Shown piece after piece: positions 39,466 to 50,150 of a DNA stretch of 64,000 bases (positions within the stretch are counted from its first letter, which is position 1; each line of letters opens with the position of its first letter). Source of the DNA: Entomortierella parvispora (taxonomy: Eukaryota; Mortierellomycota; Mortierellomycetes; Mortierellales; Mortierellaceae); the NCBI GenBank assembly GCA_963573315.1, contig OY752149.1, positions 434,001-498,000 on the forward strand, written 5' to 3'. A program made the position numbers and the translations under genes. The notes beneath the pieces were generated by a model that did no database searches, had not been told where the DNA came from, and saw only the letters and a list, made by a program, of their open reading frames with translations.

Positions 39466-40294
39466 GGTTGGCGAGGAGGGACCAACTTTGGACCAGAGTT
39501 CAACACCAATGCACCTGTCAGCACAGCATTCCTCGCTTGCTTACCGGCATGTCGAGAGGCTGGGAAGGATGAGGAAGGAAGGAGGGGGATGGGGGAGAGG
39601 GGAGTGTTTGCAATCAGAACAGGGCGATGGGCAGGGTCCGATGCTGTGGCGAAACGGGCGAGCGGAAGGAAGGGGCGGGGAGGAGAAGGGAGAAGAGAGA
39701 AGGGAGAAGGGAGGAGATGCAAAGGCGGATGGAAGAGATGGGATGCGGATGGATTGAAAGAGAGAAAGAGAGGGAGGAAGGAAGGAAGAAAGGAAGAAAG
39801 GGAGGAAGGGAGAAAGAGAAAAAGAAGGGAAGGAGGGAAGGAGATGCGGGTTGATGAGCAAAGGCGAGCGAGGAACGAAGAAAGGACCGGAGAGTGGAGT
39901 GTGCAGTGTGCAATGTCAGTGTGCAGTGTGCACTGAGTGGAGGAGTCAGTCCGTCCGTCCTTGAAATGGACAAGGACCTTGAATTGATTGGACTCGGTCT
40001 GCACGTCCAGGAACCAGCCTCAGTCAACTAGTCTCAGTTTCTTTGGTGCCTTTTTCCCTCTCTTTTTTCTTTTTCTCCTTCTCTCTGCACTGCAATTGAC
40101 ACTGCATTGACATTGCTGCACAACGCCCAAAAGCGCGGAAACCCGCCACTTTGCCCCCGCTGTCTGCGCGTCTGTCGGCTTTCTTGGAAGCTTCGCCTTT
40201 CTTGTTATTTATTCCCCCTCTTTCTCTCTTTCCTCATGACAACAACAGCACAGTTCGTTTATTCTCGGCTGCAGGCAGATGGACACAGCCATGA
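39466..40294. other. Pkc1 upstream region with purine-rich block
   Basis: From about 39550 to 39860 the + strand is almost all purine (GGA, GAA and GGGA runs; GGAAG repeats near 39775-39840). This is followed by an imperfect repeat of GTGCAGTGTGCA near 39900-39930. The block is a mirror-like purine/pyrimidine tract in the PKC1 promoter or leader. No gene was seen. Confidence 0.5.
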
Positions 40295-43200
40295 CTACCA
40301 TCCACCCCCAGATCTATGTTCTGTCACGCTGGCGGCACGGTCTTTGGATAAAGTCGACGAGGTATGCGGCGGCTCTCGTTCCTGTTTTTGGTGTGTCTGT
40401 TGTTGCTGTTGCGACTCGAACGATAACTGGGAACTCAACTGAGGATACCGAGAGAATTCAAGCGCATGGTTCAGTTTTCGAACGCCAGCAGATCCCACCT
40501 TTTGCCCTGTCTCTGAGGCAATAAACTCTTCTTGCTCAGATCGTTGGCTTTGGCGCCGAAGATCGACTCCAGGGGGGGCAAAACTTGTTCCTGATCCAGT
40601 ATCCTTTCTGAGAACTGTCGGCCACGGCTGTGCTGAAATATCTTCTGAGCTACTCAATGGAGACTGAGACTGAAGTACCAAGTTCGACTGAAGAGATCTG
40701 CTGGATGCAAGTCCGATTCGCGACCCTGTTTCAGGGCTTTGGCCAGCTCCTGTAGAGACTCCAAAGTCACCCATATTAAAGTCGCTCAATGTCGTTGCCA
40801 GAGGGTTGTATTGGCCAGGCGACATCCCAGAGCCGGATCCAATACTTCCCATGAGATCCTCCAGAAAGCTAGCTTTTTCAGTCCCTGAGAAACGCCGGGT
40901 CACAGATGGGTACATGGATTCCTTCAGGTCGAACCCAGTGCCCCATTGGCTATATGCTTGCGTGCTTGCTCCGTCGCCCCTTCTCTGCTCCATGGATGCG
41001 CTCGAAGAGGGCCACGGCTTCCCAATCGGAGATATTCCCTGAGAAGGACTATCATCTCCCCACAGTCCCGACTTGTCAACCGCGCGATGATAAGTAGAAC
41101 CAGACTCGATATCCACTAGCTCATCTGGCTTGATGGCTGCTACCAAGGCCAGGACGTCTTCAAGGACCTCTCCATCATCGTCGCTTGCTTGACCAAGCTC
41201 CGCTTCACTCTGGCGTAGCATCTCGCCCATGACTGCAGTCGGACGATAATCAGTCGAGAGCCGCGATAGATCCACAGAAGGGACCGACTCATCCATCCTT
41301 GGTGCGTCTGCATTCGTCCGAAGAGAACCTTCCCAGATCCCATTATGAAACTTTGAAGGAAAAGGGATATCAATAAATCCTGGAGCATTAAAGAGGTCTG
41401 AGTTTGCAACACCAGCATTCTTGTCCTGAGGATAATCCCAAACTGAATTGTCAGACGTAGTCAATTCATCCACGGTGGTCCAAGGCGAACGAGGTGTCTC
41501 TCCCTCCTCAGTCTTAACGGATTCAGCGGCAAAGTTGACGCCTCCATGTTCTTTTGGCGAAGCATCTTTCCCGCTAGAGGCAATGGGGGGTCTCTTTTGG
41601 CCATAAGTGAATGGTGCTCTTGTAGGCGCAGGTGGAACCGCGAGAGGCTCCAAGAAGGGGTTCTTACTATTGGAGACGGCTCTGGCTGCCATTGATTGAG
41701 ACAGTGGTGATGGCATGGCACCAGCAGGCACAAACTCTCGAACACGAGTCAAGATACGTCTAGGCGCATCGGCCGACTCTGGGCTTGTTGATGCCACACC
41801 AGACGACGTTAATCTTGGAGTAGAAACCGAAGGCACAAACTCAGGCGCAAGCGACAACGGACGAGCTGAACCAGAAGAAAAAGTGCCTGATGAAACGGTC
41901 CTTTGCACTGTATGAGTGGAGTGTAATGATATCGATCCTGAAGGGACAAATTCCGGCGCAAGCGACAGCTGACGTCGGGAGACATCGACTTTTGAGGAGG
42001 TAGAAGCCGTGCTTGAGGATGGAGCTCTTTGCATTGCGATTGTGGAGGCGGCAGGAGCGTGAGCACTGTTTGTCGACTTTGCCGAAAGTTGGGATACAGC
42101 GGCGTTCTTCGCTTTGGAAGCAACTGGGACGTGTTGTTTGGCAGATCCCGAAGCACTGACAGCTGATGTAGGCGGCTTTGGCATGTCCTTCGCAGAACCG
42201 GTTACTGGCAGCTTGCTTTCCTGCTTCAATTTGATTTTTGCAGCGGCTGCCTCGGCTTCATCCTCAGAGTCGTCAGCAAGAGGTGCATTGTTGGTAAGCA
42301 GCTCGATGGCATTCTCAAACCGCCCCTCCGATTGGATAAGGGCTTTCCTTGATTCTCGCTCAGGAAAGCCCATGTCAATCAGCCGATCCACTACAAGTTG
42401 AGTTGGGCGGTAATTGGTTTTGGGCTTTGGAAGTCGAGTTGGTACCGGACGTTCGATATCGACTGGTGGCGACTCTTTAGTCAAATGGGGGGTTCTGGGC
42501 TCTAGCGCCTTCGATGCAGGCGTCTTGGCAGCCGATATGATTGAGGGCCCTGTAGATGGAGTCACGAAAGGACCTTTAGGCGACTCGATACTGGACTTGG
42601 TCAGTATTGGCGCTGTCTGGGTATGTGTTTTTGCAGAGGATGCAACGGGCGGAGCTGGTGCAGCGACAATAGCGACATCACTAGCGGGATAGGCAGTCTT
42701 GTCGTCGTCGGGTGCCTTGCCTTTCCTCTTCTTCTTCTTTTTACCTCCAGCCCCATTGTTATTCTGACCATGAGGATCTGCTGCTTGTGCCTTCAGACGT
42801 GCCAATTCTGCCTCCTCTTGCTCCCGACGCCGACGGCTTGCCTCCAATTTCTCCTCTTGCTTCCGACGCATCGCTTCATCCTTTTCCGCTTCCTCTCGGG
42901 CCAATTCTGCATCTCTTTGTCGCTGTTCCTCCAAAACAAGATCTCGCTGATGTTGTGCCTCCTTGATCGCGGTTGCTGCCTTTTGAATATAAGCTAGCGC
43001 ACGTCTATAGTCCTCGGTCCTGATCTTAGATCGTTTGCGTTTTAGTCCTGCCTTGGCGAGCTGCTCGGGTGTATTGCCGTCTGAATCGACTCCTGTAATT
43101 CTAGCATGGTTTTGGATCAGAAGCGCCACCATATCTGGATGTCCCACATGAGCAGCATAGTGTAGGGCTGTTTTTCCAGAAGAGAGTGCAGGGCGGTCAA

Positions 43201-45605
43201 TGAGATGTGCCGCAGACTTTTCAATTAGCAGTTTGCAAATTTCCAAAGGAGCCGTCTGCTCTGCTGCTGTATGTAGTGGCAGCCGCCCCTCCGAGTCCAG
43301 AGCGTCCAAAGGCGCGCCTGCAATAGTTTATAAGGATAATTGGTTAGACGCAGTACCGCAACTTCAGTCCACAATACATCAATATTCCAGGTTGCACGCA
43401 TTCATACCTTTGTCTATAAGAAAGCTGGCGAGCTCCACGTTGTGAACCCGGCAGGCAATATGCAACAATGACTCGCACATTCCTCGCCCCACGTCAACAT
43501 CCTGCTCGTCCTCTGCGAAATCTAGATATTCCCAGCCTTCAAGATTGACAGCTTTGCCTGAGTGTTGAACAGAATTGTCCGGATTCGATCGACTTTCAAC
43601 CATCTGCTTCACAAGATCCACTTTTGACGTTGCCGCATATTCAAATAATTTTGACCGAGCCGCCTGGTCAGCCTCGGCTATTGCGAAAGTAGTATTAGTG
43701 AGCTTTGATACAATCTACAATCTACAACATCCCTTACACTTCATGAGGCAGCGTGTTACCTGCTTTTCGTTTCTTTCGCTCCTCTTCTAGTCGATGTACT
43801 CGCTTCTTTTCAGAAAGCTCACGTTGACGACGCTCCTCCTCGATTCGTAATTGATCCGATGCTACAATGGACCGGAGGCGATCTACAACAAAATGAATGT
43901 GAGTATAAAGCGAACAGTGGTGTCCCTTTAAAGTACAATGGCAGAGCTCAGATAACACAACATGGAAACGCACCTGGCTTTTGTTGCATTCTGCGTTCTC
44001 GCATCAACGTGCTATGAATTTCGTCAATTCTCTTCCATTGATCTGTAGTCAAGCCTACAAGTTTGGACGGGGCAAATTAATACCCGGACAAGGCGAGCCA
44101 CGGTCAACATCTGCACAGGGAGCACCTTACCTTTTTCTTTTGCATATCTTTCCTCCAGTTTCTCTAAATTGTGGGCAAGATTCTGCATGAAGTTCTTCGT
44201 CATTTCTTCAGTAGGCTTCTCACCACGAGTTACAGAGACTTGGGAGGGAAAAAAAAAGTAATAAGTAAAAATCATCGTGCCTCAATCATTCTTCAACCAG
44301 CAGGAACATACCACCTAGCTCTTCCAAAAGCGCCATCACGCCGATCTTTTGTTGCGGACGATGTTCTAAAAAAATAATTTCTGTCAAGACCTGAAATGAA
44401 TACCAATTCAACAGAGTAGAATGGCGATATCCCGTACCTGACTCTGCATCTTGACCCATGGGAATATCCGGTTCTCTCAGAACCGATTTTCCTTTTCCCG
44501 CAGAGGAGTCCGAGGCAGTCTTTGACCCTTTAAAAAAGCGATAACGATCAAACAGAGCTGGATCATTCCCAATGGCAGCCATGAGTCGACTTTGTCCCTG
44601 CTCTGGTCGTCTCGCTGGTGGCCCCTTTGCTCGTTCCCCGACTTTTGAAGACAATGGTTCTAATTTGGCATCCAAAGTCTTATATCCGATATCCTGAAGC
44701 TCGTCCATTGTCTCAGTTCTAGTAAATCCGGTTGGTTCTATAACCAGATCGTCGTCACTTTCATAGTCCTCGTATTCGTCGTCGTCGTCATCCTCGTCAT
44801 CCTCGTCCTCATCGTCCGTGTCTTCGTCGCTAATATCACCGTCGTCGATATCTTCATCGCTATACGACTCAACATCGAAAGCATGCTCCGGGTCATGGCC
44901 TTTCGCAAGGTCAGCAGTGTGCTCTTCACCACATAGACAAAGATTCTGATTCTGTGGTGGGGTCGATTCAATCTTCTGTATCCTGTCTGCAAGCGATGTT
45001 GCAAATCGCGAAGAGGCAAAGGACTTTTGCCGGAGGACATCTCTGAGCTTTGGTTCCAGATCTAACAATACAGGCTACCAGATCAGTATTGGAAAACCTT
45101 GGGTCAGGGGCATGCTCCAATATCCAGCATTGTGCTTGCATTCTTACCTTGATATTCATCGAGTAAATGAGAGTAAAGGTCCATGAGTTCCTTTTTTGTG
45201 GGCGACCGAAGTCTCTGGGGCTCTGTTGGGTCCTCTGTTCCTGCCTTGTCATGTATCTGTTGCTTCAGGGAGGTTGCAATTCTCTAAAAGAAACGAATAA
45301 TAGAGAATAGAGAGATTAGGTATCTCCTCCAAACAATCCAACACCCTTCGGTCCTGAGTTTTTTGCGCAAAAAAAGACCTTTTGTTTCCAAAGGGTCATT
45401 TCATGTGTCGCAAAAGAAGTCGGCATCCCATCCTTCAGACGAGAATGCCCTTTCATGTGCGACTATATTCCTCCGGATTCCTCTTCACATGATTCGAGCA
45501 ACAGACAATGCTCTATGCGCTGCACATGACACCTACATGAGCATACTCCTGCAGAAAAGCCTCGAGTTGGTCCTTGCATCTCGCGAAGGCATCCTCAGTA
45601 TCCAT
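40295..45605 (-). CDS. Large ankyrin-repeat / coiled-coil / UBA-domain protein
   Basis: Nine exons: 45537-45605, 45148-45283, 44438-45061, 44312-44365, 44131-44238, 43974-44054, 43760-43882, 43408-43677, 40295-43317; 1495 residues. Residues 90-250 include a long Asp/Glu run. Residues 300-420 are helical and charged (RIEEERRQRELSEKKR). Ankyrin repeats follow at about 455-570 (SLLHIACRVHNVELASFLID, LPLHTAAEQTAPLEICKLLI, TALHYAAHVGHPDMVALLI), then a long coiled coil (QRDAELAREEAEKDEAMRRK), a Lys cluster (GGKKKKKRKGKA) and a UBA domain near 780-820 (VVDRLIDMGFPERESRKALI). The rest is Ser/Pro-rich and disordered. The UBA suggests ubiquitin binding and the ankyrins a protein partner; I do not recognise a named orthologue. 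The true N-terminus is uncertain, since an open coding-like frame continues upstream of ATG 45605. Confidence 0.82.
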
Positions 45606-46780
45606 GTTAACAGCGACAAAATGCCGGAATGTCGCACGTTGTTGGAGAGAAGTAGAGGGGTCCCAGGAGAAGCGGGTCAGGTCTATTGGGTCTATCGCCC
45701 GTCCATGGCGTTTGTGGTCACATGACGATGTTTTCTAGAATAATTTATACTGGTTAAATTTTCAGGATAATTTATTATAACTATTTTAATCTAACTATTG
45801 AAAGGTCTCCCCTTCATAACCTGTGATAAATCAACATTTTTCGCTGGTAGGGTCGCATTGGCGTGCTGGGCGAAGGCGACTCAACCGCCTACGAGGCAAC
45901 GATACTTACGTGGGTTCGAACCCGCGGTGGAGCCCTAGGTCTTTTTCGTTTCATTTTTTCCAACAGCTCTTCCACTCACATTCAGCTCCACTCAGTTTTC
46001 ACCTTCTTGGAGCCTTTGCATCCAACGCTCTTTCCACTCCCTGTCCCTACTGGCTCCTACCGTTGACATCCTTTGTTTTCATTCTTGAACCATGCTGCTT
46101 AAGAGTGCTCAGAGTCTGCTTGCCTTCACAATTCGCAACGCGCAACTTCATCCTCTTCATTTGCAATGCAACTCAGCATTCCATTAGGAAAACGACGAAA
46201 GAAAAAGACGCTTGCAGTGCTGACAGTGTTGTACGCTGCGGTCAAGATGGAAACACGCGGGGGGTAGCAAGGTGGACCCAGAAAGACTGGCAAAAGGCCC
46301 TTGCCACCAGGGGTCACCAGGGACGAAAAGGATGTGGCCGCCACCGGTTTCACAGGACGCCACCAATTTTTTGCAACTCTAAAATTGCACACATTTTGCC
46401 TGTTCGAGTCCGACACCAACTTTGACGACCAGCCCACTCAGGACACAGGGGGTTTGCAAGGATCCTCACCGACCTTCTCTCCTCACAGAGTTTTCAACAT
46501 CCAACAAGTTCTAAAAATGAATGGTTTATTGGATGCCAAGGTAATAATACGAAAAACCTCGCTGGAGTGGAGAGCGAAGAGTGGCTGTGTAGCGTATGGT
46601 GTGTGGGGTGAAAAAAGTGCCAGTGCATGATGAGGGAGATGCAAAAAACATGAGATATAATAATACATAGTCATGAAGACCCGCTCCACTTGTCGTTCCT
46701 TCGTCAACTTCATCTTTCGTCGTCGTTCCTGTTTCAACAAAATAAAAAAGGGCAAAAGAGATCGCAGCAACACCAAAAAC
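45606..46780. other. Intergenic region with AT-rich patch, tRNA-like element and unexplained open frames
   Basis: Right after the ankyrin gene start there is coding-like in-frame sequence up to about 45720. Then comes an AT-rich patch (45735-45800) and the tRNA-like element at 45848-45937. On the + strand a 31-codon frame from ATG 46092 (MLLKSAQSLLAFTIRNAQ) resembles a mitochondrial presequence but stops at 46185-46187 and could not be joined to a convincing second exon. The last 300 bases are the 3' flank of ARB1. Confidence 0.4.
45848..45937 (+). other. tRNA-like element, possible tRNA relic or Pol III unit
   Basis: TTGGCGTGCTGGGCGAAGGCG resembles the A box/D arm of type II tRNAs (Ser/Leu). 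The sequence AGGCG-ACTCAAC-CGCCT (45874-45890) folds like an anticodon arm but lacks U33. GGGTTCGAACCC (45912-45923) is a perfect B box. TAGGGT and GCCCTA at the ends can pair, and TTTTT follows at about 45942. The T stem pairs only with an 8-nt loop and the D arm does not close, so a functional tRNA is unlikely. Confidence 0.35.
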
Positions 46781-49119
46781 TTAGTTGATGAGACCGGCGT
46801 TCTCTCTGGACTTCTTCTGCAAGATCTTCTTGTACTCGGCAATGGTGCCGTCAAAGACGGACACACCCTTGTCGACGACAATGATATGATCGGCAACCTC
46901 CTTCAAAAGACGGAAGTCGTGAGAAACAAGGACAACTCCTCCGGTGAAGGTCTTGATGGCATCGGCAAGAGCGTCAATAGATTCCATATCCAAGTGATTG
47001 GTAGGCTCGTCCAACAAGAGCATGTGAGGACGGGACAAGGCCAACTCGGCAAAGACCAAGCGGGTCTGGAGACCGTGGGACAAGTGTCCGATGGGCGAGG
47101 TCTGATGGGATCCGGTAAGACCGTACTTGCCGAGGTTCTGACGCCAGAAATCGGTATCCTGCTGCATCTCGGGGAAACGCCTGCGCATGTAGTCAATGGG
47201 GGAGAGCTCCATATCGAGCTGATCGGCAGAGTGCTGGTTGTACTTTCCGAGCTTCAACTGCATGTGGCGCTGGACACGTCCCTGGGTGGCGGTGAGCTCA
47301 CCAGTCATAAGCTTGAGAAGAGTCGACTTTCCGGCTCCGTTGGGTCCGACGAGAGCGACACGGGAGTCCATGTCAATTCCGAGGTTGACACCGTCGTAAA
47401 GGGCATCCTTCATATTTCCAGAGTAAGCGAAAGCGACCTCATCGAAGGCCAAGACTGGTGGGGGCAACTTGTCGGTATCAGAGAACTTGAACTTGAAGAG
47501 CAGTGGGGGGTCGACCTTCTCGATAAGTCCAGCGGCCTCCATCTTGTCAATAATCTTCTGCTTGGACTTGGCCTGTCTGACCAAGTTGGCATAGGTACCG
47601 GCGGAAGCAATGAACTTCTTGATGTGGGCGATTTCCTCCTGCTGCTTGACGTAGGCCTTCATCTGGTTGACCTCCAATTCAGCGCGGGTCTTGACATAGG
47701 TATCATAGTTACCACCATAGTTGACAAGCTTGCGCTTGTGGTTCAGGTTCATGATGTTGGTGCACACTCCGTTCAAGAAATCCTGGGAGTGGGAAATCAG
47801 AATCAAAATACGATCGTACTTGGACAGGTAATCCTCCAGCCACACACAGGCCTCAAGATCCAAATGGTTGGTAGGCTCATCCAACAACAAGAGGGTGGGC
47901 TTGACGAAAAGGGCCTTGGCAAGGGCGACACGCATACGCCATCCTCCGGACATGTCCTTGGTGGCTTTGAGCATATCCTTCTTGGCGAAGCCAAGACCGT
48001 GGAGCAAGGTAGCGGCACGGGTATCGAAGGTAGAGGGGTCCAACTGCTCAATACGCTCATAGACATCGTCGAGAAGGGGGTTGTCACCACCATCGACCTC
48101 AGCCAACATATCCTCAGCCAACTTCTCCAAACGCTCAACTTCCAACTTAGCCTCAATGACGACGGCCTCGATGGCGTTGTAGTCGGAAGGAGCAGCTTCC
48201 TCTTGCAACAAGTAGATCTATATCGTGAGCAAAGTACAAATAATAGTTTGTTAGGGGTCCGGGTCCGAATTCACATGGTTGTTTACACTAAAGTGGGCTG
48301 TCCCAGGTCAAAAAAAAATTCTCGGAAAGGGCTGATAAGATAACTTTGATTTGTGGCCCAAAGGCAGAAGTCAAAAGCAACCCAAGGGGGGCTGGTAATA
48401 ACGACCAAAGGGCGAAAAGGAAAGGAGAGGAAGGGGAGAAAGGGGAAGGGAGTTGTCTCTTTGGAGTTGCTGCGTCCCGTGTTGTGTCCCTGATTGAATC
48501 TGAGTCTGTCGGTCTTCGGACCAATGCTCTGCGAGGCACAGCTGGTGGTCGAATCAAAACACCGAATCGTAGCACACAGTCCGGGACTGTCTGTGCGCAT
48601 TCCAGTGGCAGAGACCGCAAAAAAATAATCCGAAGGTTGTTGCACAATGGTTTACAGGTGGGTGCAGATGAGGTAGACAAGGAGATCCAGAGAGGTGAGG
48701 AAACCTACATCAATGTGCTCGGGGATGGGGACCTCACGGGCAGCAAGGCACTCCAGGAAGGTGGACTTTCCGGATCCGTTGGAACCAATAAGACCGTAAC
48801 GACGACCGAAGTTCAGGTCGATATCAGTGTTGGAGATCAACTCGCGGCCGTGGAAGGAGAGCGAGAAAGACTCAATCTTGATATCGCGGGACAGGGGCTG
48901 AGAAGTGAGAACACCGGTCGAGTTACGGTCACCTCCCTTGGCCTTGGCCAAATCCATGGCGCTCAAAGCGGGGGCCAGGGAATCACCATCCTCATCAGGG
49001 ACAGGGGTGTTACGTCCGTTAGTGCCAGCGGGAGTAGAGGCGGCAGAGGACTTCTTGGAAGCCTCCTTGGCAGCCTTGGCTGCGAGACGCTTCTGCTTCG
49101 AGGCGGAGAGTGCGGACAT
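46781..49119 (-). CDS. ARB1: ABC-F ATPase ARB1 (ribosome biogenesis)
   Basis: Exons 48709-49119 and 46781-48217 encode 615 residues, matching the usual ARB1/ABCF2 length of about 610. A soluble twin-ATPase that shuttles between nucleus and cytoplasm and acts in 40S and 60S assembly. The N-terminus is Lys/Ala-rich (SKQKRLAAKAAKEASKK). ABC1 has Walker A GSNGSGKST, signature MSGGWRMR and Walker B TLLLLDEPTNHLD. The linker follows, then ABC2 with GPNGAGKST, a diverged signature LSHGLQTR and HMLLLDEPTNHLD. SHGLQ in place of SGGQ is seen in this family. The single 491-nt intron follows IPEHID, and the join to IYLLQEEA gives the conserved ARB1 reading. There are no membrane segments. Confidence 0.96.
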
Positions 49120-49333
49120 GATGAAGGATAAGGTGAGGGGAGAGGGGAGGGGAAAAGGGAAGGAACAAAAAAAAAAAAAAAAAAAGATTGTTTACAAGCT
49201 CTATCGATGATCACGTGCCATGACGGCCAATTTTTCAGAAGGTCAAAATCACGTACAAACAACCTTCATTCTATGTACGTTTTCGCCCAATGACACTCTG
49301 GCTGCAAGAGAAAGAAGCAGACACAACATGACT

Positions 49334-50083
49334 TTAATTGTCTTCAAAGGGACTAGACATCCTGTTGATCAAGCACCCTTCAATAGCATCAAGAATGTCC
49401 TGTTCCCAAAGCCCAACCTCGTAATTAACAAGTCCGTATCGCTCAAGGGTATCAGACCAGGCGCTGATCTTTCGGTGCAAGATATGCAGGTAGCCTTCTT
49501 TGATTCGTTGATCATCCGATCGAGCCCGTTCACTTTGTAAGAAAGCAAAGAGCCAGCAGTTGTTGAGTCCCGTCCAGAACCCTGCTCTAATGTCAACAGA
49601 GCTACCACTACCACCATCCGATGCAAGGCCTATGAAGAGTTAAGTAGTATCAGTTAATGACTTGAGAATATATACCTCAAGCAAACAAGCAAAGAACATA
49701 CCGAGACTCTCACAATTCTCCACAACAATGTCTGTGATATGACTGAGGGTGTCGAAGCTCTTCAGGATCATACCATGATCGACGTACTCGAGGACAGTTT
49801 GCAGTTGTTCTTGAATAGACGCCAACTCCTGTAAGGATCCTTCTTGACCCAGGCTGCCGGCGTCCGGTGGCGGTGTGCTTGGATTGGAGACGGTCGAGGC
49901 ATCTGAATGTGGTGACGAAGACCTCTGCCTTTGGACATTGCCGGGGTCAACATGTTCCATTGAATTCCATGCCTGGATGCTCGAGTGGTGCTTGAAAGAG
50001 ATGCAACCCTGCGAATCAGCTTTTGCCACCAAAAATTTCATTATCTCGTGACCGCAATGCTGACCCATTATTACCTTTTGCAT
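49334..50083 (-). CDS. Unrecognised conserved-looking protein, 225 aa
   Basis: Exons 49702-50083 and 49334-49629, joined with phase kept (GTATGT...TAG). The first 50 residues (MGQHCGHEIMKFLVAK, then CISFKHHSSIQAW) are followed by a Ser/Pro linker (60-90). A helical half follows (SLQELASIQEQLQTVLEYVD, ILKSFDTLSHITDIVVENCE), then GFWTGLNNCWLFAFLQSE and a helical C-terminus (HRKISAWSDTLERYGLVNYE, LWEQDILDAIEGC). No signal peptide, membrane segment or catalytic motif was seen. Leu-rich amphipathic helices suggest a protein-interaction module. I do not know the family. Its start codon is only 67 bp from the divergent PME-1 start, so the two probably share a promoter. A second in-frame ATG lies five codons downstream. 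Confidence 0.7.
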
Positions 50084-50150
50084 TGCGCATGCAATTCAGC
50101 TCAAGACCTTCAACCACCACAGGACACAGACTCTCACACAAGCAAGCATA
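50084..50150. promoter_or_regulatory. 67-bp divergent promoter/leader region
   Basis: Only 67 bp separate the start codons of the unknown minus-strand gene and PME-1. Any core promoter must overlap both leaders or lie inside one of the genes. No TATA box was seen. Confidence 0.5.

Noticed and set aside
45874-45890. UCA-anticodon (UGA-reading) tRNA
   Set aside because: The arm has the right size but C instead of U at position 33, and the rest of the cloverleaf does not close.
46092-46187. Small + strand gene with a mitochondrial-type presequence
   Set aside because: The frame stops after 31 codons and no downstream exon with matching phase and sensible protein sequence could be found.
46673-48343. 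556-codon + strand open frame
   Set aside because: It is antisense to ARB1, whose ABC motifs are unambiguous on the minus strand; the + frame is a shadow rich in Val/Gly/Leu.
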